Source: Occallatibacter sp.
GTDB lineage: Bacteria; Acidobacteriota; Terriglobia; Terriglobales; Acidobacteriaceae
Assembly (NCBI GenBank): GCA_017883405.1
Contig: JADGNO010000303.1
Coordinates: 1-56,748, forward strand
Reading direction: 5' to 3'
Length of the DNA stretch: 56,748 nucleotides
Under the pieces are notes generated by a model. It was given only the letters and a program-made list of their open reading frames with translations. It had not been told where the DNA came from and made no database searches. Made by a program: the position numbers and the translations under genes. Positions 16,731 to 25,366 of the stretch are shown piece by piece. How positions within the stretch are numbered: the stretch's first letter is position 1; every line of letters begins with the position of its first letter.

Positions 16731-17207
16731 ATGGGTAGCGTGATTGACAAGCGCATGGCCGCTGAAATGGACGGCTCATTCGTGGTGTTTCTCATCGGAA
16801 TGCGGATCAACAAACCCTGGAAGATTCACAAATGGCTGCCGGTTCTGCTAGCCATGCCACGCATGATTAAGGAACTGGAAAAGCGTCCCGATGCCGGTTT
16901 CCTCGGCCACAACGGCATTGGCAGCAAAGTGATAGTCCAGTATTGGCGGTCGTTTGAGCACCTTGAAGCGTACGCGCGCGATCACGACGCCCAGCATTGG
17001 CCCGCCTGGCTCAACTTCAATAAAAAAGTTGGCAGTAGCCGCGGCGACGTTGGCATATGGCACGAGACTTACCTGATTAGTCCAGGCCACTACGAAGCGA
17101 TTTACAGCGGCATGCCACCTTACGGTCTCGGCAAAATAGGAAAGTTGGTGCCTGCCAGCGGAGCGCGAGAACGGGCCAGCGACCGTGTCAATGCGGGTGT
17201 TGCATAA
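16731..17207 (+). CDS. DUF4188-family protein
   Basis: A 158-residue cytoplasmic protein matching the DUF4188 family, which has a dimeric alpha/beta (ferredoxin-like) monooxygenase-type fold and has been loosely linked to aldoxime dehydratase-like proteins. Typical segments are [20 protein letters not shown] (residues 17-36), [19 protein letters not shown] and [19 protein letters not shown]. The start has GGACGAG upstream. Physiological role is unknown. It ends about 100 bases from the convergent arabinofuranosidase gene. Confidence 0.85.
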   Translation: MGSVIDKRMAAEMDGSFVVFLIGMRINKPWKIHKWLPVLLAMPRMIKELEKRPDAGFLGHNGIGSKVIVQYWRSFEHLEAYARDHDAQHWPAWLNFNKKVGSSRGDVGIWHETYLISPGHYEAIYSGMPPYGLGKIGKLVPASGARERASDRVNAGVA

Positions 17208-17311
17208 CTCGAACTCCGCTTTGCGGATCGCACATCACCAACAATAATCGTCAGGTCTTTGACGTGGCTTGCGGACAAACCCCGTCTTAGGCCGCCTTCA
17301 CGCCCGTGTGC

Positions 17312-19420
17312 TCATTTAGCCGTTTTCAACTCCAGTACGTTGACGGAAAATGGCGCAAACGAATGCGTGAAGTCCGTGCTCAATCCAGAGAGGTCAGCCA
17401 CGATGGGAATGATCTTCTTCGGATCTGCCATCGAGTTGGTATCCGTTGGACCACTTCCGCTCAAGGTGACAATCCTCCCGGTCGAAGCTACTGTCGAAAC
17501 GCCGGAAACGATGATGTGGACGTCTTGTGCTGTATCGGCCCGATTGACGACTTTGATGTAGATGGTGCCGGTCTTGCTGTCGCGCGTTGAGTCGAAAGAC
17601 ATCAACGAAAGCTGTACCGGCGCAGCAGGCTGCAGCGGTGTCGCCGGACGACGAGTGTAATCAGATGGCGGCAGCGGGGTGGTGCTTTGAGCTCCCCTGC
17701 GCGCTGCCTGAGAGTAGGATCCGCCACCCGCAGGGACAGGGCCAATGCCAGGTCCGCTTGGTGGCTGCCATTCCCTGGCCGGCACGTTTTTCGCGGTCAG
17801 CGAGACGACCTCATCCCCATGATGCGTAGCAAACATCGATTGCAGGTAGTACGACGGCGACCCATACGAAGTGGTTGAGTTATAGCCAATCAAATCCACC
17901 TGCCATTGCATGCCGCCGGGATCCACTCGCGTAAACAACGGCGCGTAGCTTTCTCCCGTGACCAGATGAGCATTGCGTTCCATCCCTATCATCCACGCTG
18001 CATCGCCAAGTGCCGCGCTCCAGTTTGGAGTGGCTTCGCCAACGCGTGTTGCCCACTCACCGACGAAAACCTCCGAGGTCCCTCGCCCAACAGGCCGGCG
18101 AATCGGGTCGTAATCGCTGGCATGAAACGCCATCTCTTCCTCTGAACGCCGATAGTAGTGCTCGTCAATCACGTCGGCGGCCCGTGTGGTTACCGGATCA
18201 GTGGCAATCAATTTGAGGTTCGGATACTTTGCCTTAATGGCATCAAAGAATTGCGCAAAGCGGGTTTCATAACTTCCGGGCTCTCTATCGCCACCGTCTT
18301 CATTACCTATTTCGACATAGTGCAACTTGAACGGAGCCGGATGCCCGTCTTTAGCGCGGCGTGCGCCCCATGTTGTGTTCACATCACCTGTTACATATTC
18401 AATTTCGTCCAAGGCGTCTTGAATATATGGCTGCAATTCGTGGTGTAGGGTGATTCGAGCGCCGCCCCGCAGGGAGAAGCCTGCATAAACCGCCAGCAAT
18501 GGTTCCATATCGAGATCTTCGCACCAGTCCAGAAATTCAAGCAGCCCCATGCCATCGGAGGACCAATACTGCCACGAATCGTTCCAATGTCCCGGACGCT
18601 CCGAAACATCACCAATTGTTTTCTTCCAATCGAACCGCGTCTCCAGCGTCCGGCCTTCAAGGTAATTGCCGCCGGGCAGGCGCAAAAAGGCCGGCTTCAT
18701 ATCCGCAAGCAACTGCATAATGTCCTGGCGGTTGCCGTTTGCCCGATCTTTGTAGGTGGGCGGAAGCAGCGAAACAAATCCGAACCATACGGTCCCGGGA
18801 TGGTCGGTAAGTATCACGAATTTGTTCTCGGCTGATACTGGTACATTGCCAGTCGTCAGCGTAGCACTGTATTTCTTCCACTCCTGCGAAATGCCGGATA
18901 CTTCTGCTTTGGCGCGTACGGACGAGCCGTCGTTGCCAAGAATCTCGAGGGTCAGCGGCCCAGCAAAGCCCGGCGCCGCCTTGGCGTAGAACGTTGCCTT
19001 GTAAGTAGTATTGGCCTTTACTGGAATGCCCCAGAAGCCGTCGTTCGCAATGCCTGCGCGTTCTGTGCGGCTGGCCTGGTCGACCACAAGCTTGAGCGTG
19101 GCGGTTACGGCCGCGTTGAAGGGAGTGCCGGCATCGAGCGACATGGAGCCTGCCGCCCCGCCTTCTTTTATCATTTGCCAATGCACGGGATCTTTGAGGT
19201 CTTCCTTGAAGTTTCTATTGCGGATGAGTTCAGCGTAGATGCCGCCGTCGTAGGAATAATTAATTTCTTCGGTCATCAAGCCATAAAACAATGGGCTCAC
19301 ATGGGCCGTAACCTGATCGGCCTGGATGGAAATTTCCGCTGGCTTTTGCGACGCGGCGATCAATGGCGCACATAGGATCCCAACCAACAGGACCGGGCGA
19401 ATTCTCAAAAATGCATTCAT
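17312..19420 (-). CDS. Secreted alpha-L-arabinofuranosidase (glycoside hydrolase family 51)
   Basis: A 702-residue exported enzyme expected to release arabinose from plant polysaccharides such as arabinoxylan or arabinan. A signal peptide (PVLLVGILCAPLIAA) precedes an N-terminal carbohydrate-binding-like region. The TIM barrel carries FLRLPGGNYLEG near residue 245, the acid/base glutamate in VEIGNEDGG near 370, and the nucleophile glutamate in VGEWATRVG near 453. The C-terminal beta-domain ends with NVLELK. Lone gene, not in a polysaccharide-use cluster here. It suggests a soil or plant-litter lifestyle. Confidence 0.93.
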   Translation of the reverse strand: MNAFLRIRPVLLVGILCAPLIAASQKPAEISIQADQVTAHVSPLFYGLMTEEINYSYDGGIYAELIRNRNFKEDLKDPVHWQMIKEGGAAGSMSLDAGTPFNAAVTATLKLVVDQASRTERAGIANDGFWGIPVKANTTYKATFYAKAAPGFAGPLTLEILGNDGSSVRAKAEVSGISQEWKKYSATLTTGNVPVSAENKFVILTDHPGTVWFGFVSLLPPTYKDRANGNRQDIMQLLADMKPAFLRLPGGNYLEGRTLETRFDWKKTIGDVSERPGHWNDSWQYWSSDGMGLLEFLDWCEDLDMEPLLAVYAGFSLRGGARITLHHELQPYIQDALDEIEYVTGDVNTTWGARRAKDGHPAPFKLHYVEIGNEDGGDREPGSYETRFAQFFDAIKAKYPNLKLIATDPVTTRAADVIDEHYYRRSEEEMAFHASDYDPIRRPVGRGTSEVFVGEWATRVGEATPNWSAALGDAAWMIGMERNAHLVTGESYAPLFTRVDPGGMQWQVDLIGYNSTTSYGSPSYYLQSMFATHHGDEVVSLTAKNVPAREWQPPSGPGIGPVPAGGGSYSQAARRGAQSTTPLPPSDYTRRPATPLQPAAPVQLSLMSFDSTRDSKTGTIYIKVVNRADTAQDVHIIVSGVSTVASTGRIVTLSGSGPTDTNSMADPKKIIPIVADLSGLSTDFTHSFAPFSVNVLELKTAK

Positions 19421-19614
19421 GGAGATACACCTTCGTTTACTGGCAAGCTATTGGATTTCTGAAGTGTGTATCTTACGGAGTGAAGCAATGAACTGTCCAA
19501 CGGGAGAGCATACTCTCAGCCGTGGTGTTAGAGCAGTTGGACAGCTGGTATTCGGCTGCGGAGGAAGTAGAGCACGCGCCGCAGAGCCGACTGAGCGCGT
19601 GCCAGGTTTGGATT

Positions 19615-20193
19615 TTACTTTTGGCTGGCAGGCCGGGTGTGCATTGTCCCGTCCTCGCCGTCCTTGTACTCCACAACGTCCTTGTGGTTTCCGTTGGCAG
19701 TGGAAGACACCTTCGTGGTCTTGTTATTTCCCGGACGAGTACGCTCGGTAGCGCCATCCGTTCCATTCTGCGATCCGGTTGTGGAAGGATCCTGAGCTTT
19801 CAGCGTCGAGTCAGGCTTCTCATAAAGCGGGTTGGTACCCTCGCTCTTTTGTTCTTTGTACATGGGATTGTTTTGCGCGTCGCTCATCTTGGCGGCGTCT
19901 TTTGAGGTAGCGTCTAAAGAGACTTCACTTTTCGCCTTTCCAGCATGTTCCGGCATCGAGCCCGCATTGCTTGATTCTTGAAACGCGGGATTGTTCTGCA
20001 CGGTACCGCCGGATGTCATCTTGGCGGCGTCTTTTGAAGCTGCGTCTAAAGAGACGTCGCTTTTCGCCTTCGCTCCCGATCTGGCCGCATTCTTCGTGTC
20101 ATTTGGCTCACTCTGCTGCGCTGTTGCCAGTACTCCGGCCAGCAGCATAGTCGTTAAAGCAATACTCCAGACGATCTTCGTAAATGACTTCAT
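19615..20193 (-). CDS. Secreted protein with internal 44-residue repeat, function unknown
   Basis: Unrecognised. A 192-residue protein with a signal peptide (IALTTMLLAGVLATAQQ) and no further membrane segment. The body is hydrophilic, rich in Lys, Asn, Ser and Asp, and probably disordered. It contains two tandem copies of a unit with KAKSDVSLDAASKDAAKM and KAKSEVSLDATSKDAAKM, each followed by NNPAFQ or NNPMYK, and a third partial copy with TNPLYE. The copies are also similar at DNA level, shifted by 132 bases in one part and 123 in another, so the repeat is fairly recent. Confidence 0.75.
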   Translation of the reverse strand: MKSFTKIVWSIALTTMLLAGVLATAQQSEPNDTKNAARSGAKAKSDVSLDAASKDAAKMTSGGTVQNNPAFQESSNAGSMPEHAGKAKSEVSLDATSKDAAKMSDAQNNPMYKEQKSEGTNPLYEKPDSTLKAQDPSTTGSQNGTDGATERTRPGNNKTTKVSSTANGNHKDVVEYKDGEDGTMHTRPASQK

Positions 20194-20362
20194 TTACAGC
20201 CTTTCCGGGATCGAACAACTGGATGTTCAAACCAGACTCGCTCCCATAGACAGCAATTGCGGCGGCAATCTGCCGTCGCAACCCAAGCCTCAAAAGAACA
20301 TGCCGTTGAGATGGCTGTCAAAACACTTTTGGGGGAGTTACCGGAAGGTAAGCTGCGAGTAA

Positions 20363-20599
20363 TTAGGTGGTCAATTCTCTCTCGAGCCGCTGGTGCAGAC
20401 GTTCGCTGAATCCCGCCGGAAGTTCAAAGACGCGATCGTCGGCGACCAGGACAACCACGTTACGGGTGGAGTCGAGAATTGCGGAGCACAGCTCACATGT
20501 CTCCAGGTGGCGATCGATTTCCGCGCGCAGTTCCGTGTCCACCTCGTCGTCGATGTAGTCGGAGATGTAGTCCCAAACGTGTTTGCAGTCGATCCTCAT
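20363..20599 (-). CDS. Anti-sigma factor with zinc-binding (ZAS) domain
   Basis: A 78-residue soluble protein carrying a zinc-binding anti-sigma motif: Cys5-Lys-His, then HLETCELC, i.e. a His-x3-Cys-x2-Cys pattern 30 residues on. Such proteins bind and silence their partner ECF sigma factor, often releasing it under oxidative or thiol stress. It has no membrane segment, so the signal is probably sensed in the cytoplasm. Its ATG overlaps the stop of the sigma gene by four bases (20596-20599), as usual for cognate pairs. Confidence 0.88.
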   Translation of the reverse strand: MRIDCKHVWDYISDYIDDEVDTELRAEIDRHLETCELCSAILDSTRNVVVLVADDRVFELPAGFSERLHQRLERELTT

Positions 20600-21228
20600 G
20601 CGCCCCACCCAAATAGTCTCCCGCGTTTGGGCGCAAACCCTTTCAAACGCGGAGCCAAATCCCGTTGCAGCAGTGCCCGTGCACGGTGCAGGCGTACCTT
20701 CACGCTGCCCTCGGTAATGCCCAGAGCGGCAGCTGTTTCTTTTACATCCATTTCTTCGATGTCTCTCAATAGCAGAATGTTACGGTAAATCGCAGGCAGC
20801 CCTTCAATGGCCTTGCGAAGTGTTTCGCCCAATTCCTTGCGCTCAAGCGCCTCCGTCGGCACCTCCCGCCAGCTGGTCAGGAACGCTGGGGTGTAGTCGC
20901 CGCCCTGGTCGTCCATCAGAGCGTCCAGTGAGTCTTCGCGACGGGATAGGTCTTTGCGGATCCTGCCCAGCCCCTCGTTTCGTGCAATGGAGAGCACCCA
21001 GGTACGGAATTGTGAGTCGCCACGAAAATTGGCGAGATTGCGGTAGGCCTTGATTACGGTCTCTTGCGCGGCATCCTCAGCCTCGGCTTCATTGCGCAAA
21101 AGTGAATTAAGTAGAAAGTAAATAGGCCGCTCGCATGGACGGATGAGGTCGTGGAACAAGTGCTTTTCGCCCTGCAGGATACGGCGAATGCACTCAGCCT
21201 CAAATTCGGGATTGGGAGCGGATTTCAT
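20596..21228 (-). CDS. ECF-family RNA polymerase sigma factor
   Basis: A 210-residue sigma factor with region 2 (LLRNEAEAEDAAQETVIKAY, then FRGDSQFRTWVLSIARNEGL) and region 4 (LPAIYRNILLLRDIEEMDVK, ETAAALGITEGSVKVRLHRA) only, as in group 4 sigma factors. The pairing with a soluble zinc anti-sigma factor resembles the SigR/RpoE-like stress type. I chose the ATG at 21228; an upstream extension in the same frame is not conserved in character. The target promoters are unknown. It may regulate itself, but no recognisable ECF promoter was found upstream. Confidence 0.92.
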   Translation of the reverse strand: MKSAPNPEFEAECIRRILQGEKHLFHDLIRPCERPIYFLLNSLLRNEAEAEDAAQETVIKAYRNLANFRGDSQFRTWVLSIARNEGLGRIRKDLSRREDSLDALMDDQGGDYTPAFLTSWREVPTEALERKELGETLRKAIEGLPAIYRNILLLRDIEEMDVKETAAALGITEGSVKVRLHRARALLQRDLAPRLKGFAPKRGRLFGWGA

Positions 21229-21409
21229 GCTGAAGTTACTGGCGTTAAGGCCCTCGGTGAGCCCAAAGAGAACTATAGCAGTGCGAATTTGCCCAAAAAG
21301 GTTCGAGAAATCGTTTGCTGGTAAGTGAAGCCCTAAGTTTTTCAAATAAATGGAATTCCTTACTGGAAAACTTAGAAATGGGCTGTACAATCTCCACACG
21401 AGGAGAACC

Positions 21410-21748
21410 ATGGCCGGAGATATGTCAATTACGTGCAGCGATTGTGGGCAGGATTTCACCTTCACCGCTGCGGACCAACAGTTTTTTCAGGAACGAGGAT
21501 ACTCGACCCCAAAGCGTTGCAAGCCTTGCCGTCAGGCAAAGAAAAATGACCAGGGGGGTGGAGGCTCCGGTTACCGTTCGGCTCCGTCACAGGGAACTCC
21601 GGTGATTTGCTCGGGCTGTGGGCAGCCAACAACTGTACCTTTTGAGCCGCGTGGTGACAGGCCGGTATTTTGCCGTGACTGCTATCAGGCGCGCAAAGGC
21701 AGCAGCGGTGGCGGTGGATCGCGTGACCGCGGTCGTCGTTCCTACTAA
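21410..21748 (+). CDS. Small protein with two zinc-ribbon (CxxC) domains
   Basis: A 112-residue cytoplasmic protein. The N-terminal ribbon has CSDC (residues 8-11) and CKPC, and the C-terminal ribbon has CSGC and CRDC about 20 residues apart, so four CxxC knuckles bind probably two zinc ions. The two halves are joined by a Gly-rich linker and the tail is Ser/Gly/Arg-rich. The pattern matches small zinc-ribbon proteins widespread in Acidobacteria and Chloroflexi; function unknown, possibly nucleic-acid or ribosome associated. The ATG at 21410 has AGGAG five bases upstream. Confidence 0.88.
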   Translation: MAGDMSITCSDCGQDFTFTAADQQFFQERGYSTPKRCKPCRQAKKNDQGGGGSGYRSAPSQGTPVICSGCGQPTTVPFEPRGDRPVFCRDCYQARKGSSGGGGSRDRGRRSY

Positions 21749-21934
21749 GTCCAACCACTCGCGACAGCGCCGCGAAAACTGAATTGTGTAAAGCGCGGAT
21801 GGTTAAAATCGGGATCTGAGAAACGGATTATACGGCAGGACAACGCGTAACGTTCTCTGAAAGGTTGTTCCCTGTTTTAGCCAGTCTTCGCAAACAATCA
21901 GCGCATTTCAACAATGCATTTTTGAATCCAACCG

Positions 21935-21962
21935 AAAGGGCAGCCTATGGGCTGCCCTTTCT
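21935..21962. terminator. Bidirectional terminator hairpin upstream of the cupin stop
   Basis: AAAGGGCAGCC (21935-21945) pairs perfectly with GGCTGCCCTTT (21950-21960) around four bases, with T-rich ends on both strands. It can end the minus-strand cupin transcript and plus-strand reading from the zinc-ribbon gene. Confidence 0.8.
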
Positions 21963-21990
21963 TCATCTGTACGGCTTTGCCGCTCCAGGC

Positions 21991-22467
21991 TTATTGCGAA
22001 GGCAGTGCCGGCGTCAGTCCGTGGCGCACCATAATTTCTATCATCCGCGCGCGGTCGGGCGGGCCCCCTGCCGCTGCCCGGCCAACTTCGGCCATTTCCC
22101 TGAAGTATTCCGGCCCAATGGCGGCGGGAGTAATGACGCAAAGTGCTTTCACATCGCGGTCCAAATTGTTGTCGAATCGGTGAATTGCGCCGCGTGGAAT
22201 ACACAGCGTCTGCCCCGGCCCGATATCGAAAGGTTCGCCATTCACAGTAAAGGTGATCACGCCTTCGATGCCATAGATTGTCTCTTCATAGTGGTCATGG
22301 CTATGCGCGGGCGCCTGCAAACGCTGGCCACCGGGAACCGACAGCTCGAACATGGCTACCGAGCCAGAGGAGTTATCGCCGGTGAGCAGAAATCGTATAG
22401 CCAGCGGGCCGACATGAATTGTCTCTTCAGCAGGACTGACAAGGGGGATGCTTGTTGGCTGAGTCAT
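21991..22467 (-). CDS. Single-domain cupin protein
   Basis: A 158-residue cupin with metal-binding pattern: His55, His57, His59 and Glu62 in the first motif (PAHSHDHYEETIYG) and His96 in the second (PRGAIHRF). Such proteins can be small-molecule dioxygenases, isomerases or binding proteins; the substrate is not evident. It is divergent from a MarR-type regulator gene, and two operator-like palindromes lie between them, so it is probably the main target of that regulator. Confidence 0.88.
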   Translation of the reverse strand: MTQPTSIPLVSPAEETIHVGPLAIRFLLTGDNSSGSVAMFELSVPGGQRLQAPAHSHDHYEETIYGIEGVITFTVNGEPFDIGPGQTLCIPRGAIHRFDNNLDRDVKALCVITPAAIGPEYFREMAEVGRAAAGGPPDRARMIEIMVRHGLTPALPSQ

Positions 22468-22486
22468 TTTCGCCTCCCTTCATTTG

Positions 22487-22527
22487 GTAAATTCCATTTA
22501 CCGTGCTACCATGTAAACGGAATTTAC
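22487..22527. promoter_or_regulatory. Two MarR-type operator palindromes between cupin and marR genes
   Basis: GTAAATTCCATTTAC (22487-22501) and GTAAACGGAATTTAC (22513-22527) each carry GTAAA and TTTAC-type half-sites five bases apart. As a whole they are inverted copies of each other at 14 of 15 bases. Centres are 26 bases apart. The pair fills the intergenic space between the divergent genes, as expected for autorepression and co-repression by the MarR protein. Confidence 0.75.
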
Positions 22528-22538
22528 TAAGGTTGTCA

Positions 22539-23030
22539 ATGGAAAAATCCGGTCACATCTCGGCATTCGAACCCAAAGATTTGCTCATCGGAGCCATGAT
22601 CCGCATACCGGCCCAGGCTATCCATCACAAGATCATTCAAAAGCTAAATGCGGCGGGTTTCAACGATCTGAGTCTGCCGCATATCGCGGTTCTGCAGTAC
22701 CCCGGACCCGATGGCGTGCGTCCTGGAATGCTGGCCGAGCGCGCAGGAATGAGCAAACAGGCCATGAACCAACTGCTCCGAAGTCTTGCGGGGATGGGCT
22801 ACCTGGTTCGCCGCGATGCAATCGATGGAAGACGGGCACGCGTTGTTCGCCTTACCAAGCGCGGCAACTCCGCATTCACCAGAATCATAGAAATTCTTCG
22901 CGAAATCGAAATCGAGTGGAGCACTGAGCTTGGCCCGAAGGAATTTGCCCAGTTAAAGAAGTTACTTCACCGTGTTTGGCAGAGCAACTTGGTGAAATCG
23001 CCGGGCGGACCCGATTACTTCGCCCGGTAA
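22539..23030 (+). CDS. MarR-family transcriptional regulator
   Basis: A 163-residue winged-helix protein: LAERAGMSKQAMNQLLRSLA forms the helix-turn-helix near residues 69-88, and RRDAIDGRRARVVRLTKRG forms the wing near 95-113. MarR proteins repress neighbouring genes until a small phenolic or oxidant ligand releases them. The ATG at 22539 has AAGG six bases upstream. The two GTAAA-N5-TTTAC palindromes upstream are the likely binding sites. Confidence 0.92.
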   Translation: MEKSGHISAFEPKDLLIGAMIRIPAQAIHHKIIQKLNAAGFNDLSLPHIAVLQYPGPDGVRPGMLAERAGMSKQAMNQLLRSLAGMGYLVRRDAIDGRRARVVRLTKRGNSAFTRIIEILREIEIEWSTELGPKEFAQLKKLLHRVWQSNLVKSPGGPDYFAR

Positions 23031-23377
23031 GACGTTTGAAACCATGTCGTTACGATTTGCGATTAGAAGTCTTGATCGCTTGCGGGTTTACGGGTACTCA
23101 GCATGGCAACATGACGGAGTTTTCATAATCTCAATTATCAATTCAGTGGACCGGACCATGAATTCTCCTGTATATCTTGAACAAACCTACGAAAGGAACC
23201 GGAGATCGACAGTCTCTGCTTTGGATTGTGCCGGATCTTAGTGGCTCGACTGATAGAGCCCGTTAAGTGAAGACGCCGTAAGGACTGCATCGAGATCAAC
23301 TGGGATCTACCGAAAGGCAGGTATGCCTGACGGAAAAGGCAATGGCCCAGAGCAACCTCCGTTCACCAGGATTAGAT
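23031..23377. other. Intergenic region, no gene recognised
   Basis: About 350 bases. A 65-residue open frame at 23044-23241 looks spurious. Positions 23230-23335 hold several short potential hairpins, for example GGCTC with GAGCC, AGATC with GATCT, and CAGG with CCTG, but no known RNA family was recognised. Confidence 0.4.
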
Positions 23378-24406
23378 ATGCATTTCGCTCTTTGGGCGCT
23401 CACTTCGACAGTCATCCTGGTCATTATTGGATTTGTCTATCAATCGATTGGGTGTGAACGGGATCGCCGACGCTACGCCGGTGCAGGCCGCTGGATTTCC
23501 ACAAAATCGGGTTCCAACCTCTATCTTCTTGAACAAGGCGACGGCGGCCCTACGGTCATCTTTGAAAGCGGCATTGGCGCCACCAACTTGAACTGGCGGC
23601 ATATTCAGAGCGCCGTATCCCGGTTTACTGCGACAGCTTCCTATGATCGCGCCGGACTCGGGTTTAGCAGTGCCTGCCGCAGCGCTCGAACACCAGGGAA
23701 CATCGCCGTAGAGCTGCACGACCTGCTTCAGCGCGCCAACATCAAGCCGCCCTTTATTCTTGTTGGACACTCGTTTGGCGGTCTGGTTGTGCGGCGCTAT
23801 GCACTGCTCTATCCGGAAGACGTTGTCGGGGCGGTCCTGGTTGATCCCATGCGTTGCGAAGAATGGCCGCCGCTTGATCCAGCCAAAATGTCGCAGATCA
23901 AGCTGGGGCGGCGACTGATTCGTTATGCGGTGCCCATCGCTTTTTGCGGCGTAACGCGACTGGCCGTGCGGTCTGCATTCCGCCATGCTGGTCAAGTGCG
24001 CACCAATCTTGGCACTCCGCAAAAAATCGGCGGCCGGCATGTTATCCAGCGCATTAAACAGGAAGTAGGCAAAATGCCCCGCGAAGTTTGGCCTGTGGTC
24101 GCTGCACACTGGTCGCGACCCAGTTTCTATGCCGGCATGCGCAGCCACATCAGCTCAATTCCCGACACAGTGCGGGAGATGTGCCATGCGGAGCCTATCC
24201 GCGAGATTCCAATCCGCGTTCTGACACCCGGCAAATCGAAGCCGCTATCGGACTCGTGCCTGCGCAGCATCGGCACCGATGTCCAGCAGGTAATTGCAGA
24301 AGACAGCGAGCACTGGATTCATCTTGATGAGCCCGAGCTTGTGATCGCCGCAATACGCGAATTGGTTACAGCGACGACCCCGGAGCCAGTGGGCGTCATC
24401 GCCTGA
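23378..24406 (+). CDS. Membrane-anchored alpha/beta hydrolase
   Basis: A 342-residue serine hydrolase. An N-terminal hydrophobic helix (ALWALTSTVILVIIGFVY) anchors it in the membrane. The fold shows VIFESGIGATNLNW, ASYDRAGLGFS and the nucleophile elbow LVGHSFGG with its serine near residue 131, and a C-terminal His in EDSEHWIHLD. Substrate unknown. The ATG at 23378 has AGGA six bases upstream and is preferred over an in-frame ATG at 23342. Confidence 0.88.
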   Translation: MHFALWALTSTVILVIIGFVYQSIGCERDRRRYAGAGRWISTKSGSNLYLLEQGDGGPTVIFESGIGATNLNWRHIQSAVSRFTATASYDRAGLGFSSACRSARTPGNIAVELHDLLQRANIKPPFILVGHSFGGLVVRRYALLYPEDVVGAVLVDPMRCEEWPPLDPAKMSQIKLGRRLIRYAVPIAFCGVTRLAVRSAFRHAGQVRTNLGTPQKIGGRHVIQRIKQEVGKMPREVWPVVAAHWSRPSFYAGMRSHISSIPDTVREMCHAEPIREIPIRVLTPGKSKPLSDSCLRSIGTDVQQVIAEDSEHWIHLDEPELVIAAIRELVTATTPEPVGVIA

Positions 24407-24554
24407 TTCGCACTCGATATCGATCATGAACAATCGGAGGGCTGATGCGGTCAGTTATGCCTTGCCTGCTTCACAACGCACCGCTTGCGCTTCCGGTGAT
24501 CAACATTTTGCTCACAATGCAAGAGCAGGCGGCGGTGTAATGCCTGCAGATCCG

Positions 24555-25193
24555 CTACAGGATGCTTGCGCTTTTACGCTGGCTCAGGACCGCTGCCTTG
24601 CGGCGGTCCTTTGAAGCGTGATCTATCTGCTTCCAAAAACCGATGAAGTAGTCGATTGCTGAAATGGTGGAGACCAGCACCGTGAAGTAAATTGCCGCAA
24701 TGGCATACCACTTGACCGGAATAATGAGCACGCCGATCTGCCAGTAGTCCCAGCGATGCGCGAGCAGCGCTGAAGTCACAGAAACAATTTGGACCACTGT
24801 TTTAAGCTTGCCAAGATCGCTGGCCTGGATGGTAAAACCTTCAGACGATGCGATAGAGCGAAGGCCAGAGATGAGGAACTCGCGGCCGATGATAACAACG
24901 GCGATCCAGACTTTTACGACTGCGGGATTGTAGGCGACCAGCGCAATCAGCGCTCCGGTGACCATGATTTTGTCAGCCAGCGGATCGAGCAGCATGCCCA
25001 TGGTCGTTATCTGACCGCGCCTTCGAGCCAGGTAACCGTCGAGACCGTCCGTAATCGATGCCAACACGAACAATACTGATGCGGATAACTCTTGTGCGCC
25101 GTACTGATGCCAGGGAAAGTGCGGCGTGAGTATCCACAGCAGGAGTGGGATCATAACGATCCTGCTCATCGTGATGGAGTTGGGCAAATTCAT
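24555..25193 (-). CDS. pgsA: CDP-diacylglycerol-glycerol-3-phosphate 3-phosphatidyltransferase
   Basis: Makes phosphatidylglycerophosphate, precursor of phosphatidylglycerol and cardiolipin, in the inner membrane. The 212 residues contain the complete CDP-alcohol phosphotransferase motif: Asp49, Asp52-Gly53, Ala56-Arg57, Gly66, Asp70 and Asp74 at the canonical spacing. Several membrane segments follow. The opening NLPNSITMSRIVMIPLL is typical of PgsA rather than of other family members. The Lys/Arg-rich C-terminal tail is ordinary. Confidence 0.95.
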   Translation of the reverse strand: MNLPNSITMSRIVMIPLLLWILTPHFPWHQYGAQELSASVLFVLASITDGLDGYLARRRGQITTMGMLLDPLADKIMVTGALIALVAYNPAVVKVWIAVVIIGREFLISGLRSIASSEGFTIQASDLGKLKTVVQIVSVTSALLAHRWDYWQIGVLIIPVKWYAIAAIYFTVLVSTISAIDYFIGFWKQIDHASKDRRKAAVLSQRKSASIL

Positions 25194-25310
25194 GTGTGCC
25201 GGGGTTTCTCGAGGTCTGTCTCCGGTTTGGTTTCATTATCGCACCATACACGGAAGGCATTGCTGCCTGGGGCCTCGAAAACCGCGCACAAGCCGCAGTT
25301 TCAGCGCATG

Positions 25311-25343
25311 AAAACAGCGGGAAAGGATGTTCCCTTCCCGCTG
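25311..25343 (-). terminator. Terminator of the glutamate dehydrogenase gene
   Basis: On the minus strand a 9-bp stem, CAGCGGGAA with TTCCCGCTG (25315-25323 and 25335-25343), is followed by TTTT. It lies 24 bases past the gene's stop. Confidence 0.8.
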
Positions 25344-25366
25344 CTGTGTACTAATTACCTTCGTTA

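Noticed and set aside
23225..23300. tRNA-like start with GGCTC-GACTGATA-GAGC D-arm pattern
   Set aside because: No matching acceptor stem, anticodon arm or GGTTCGA-type T-arm is present.
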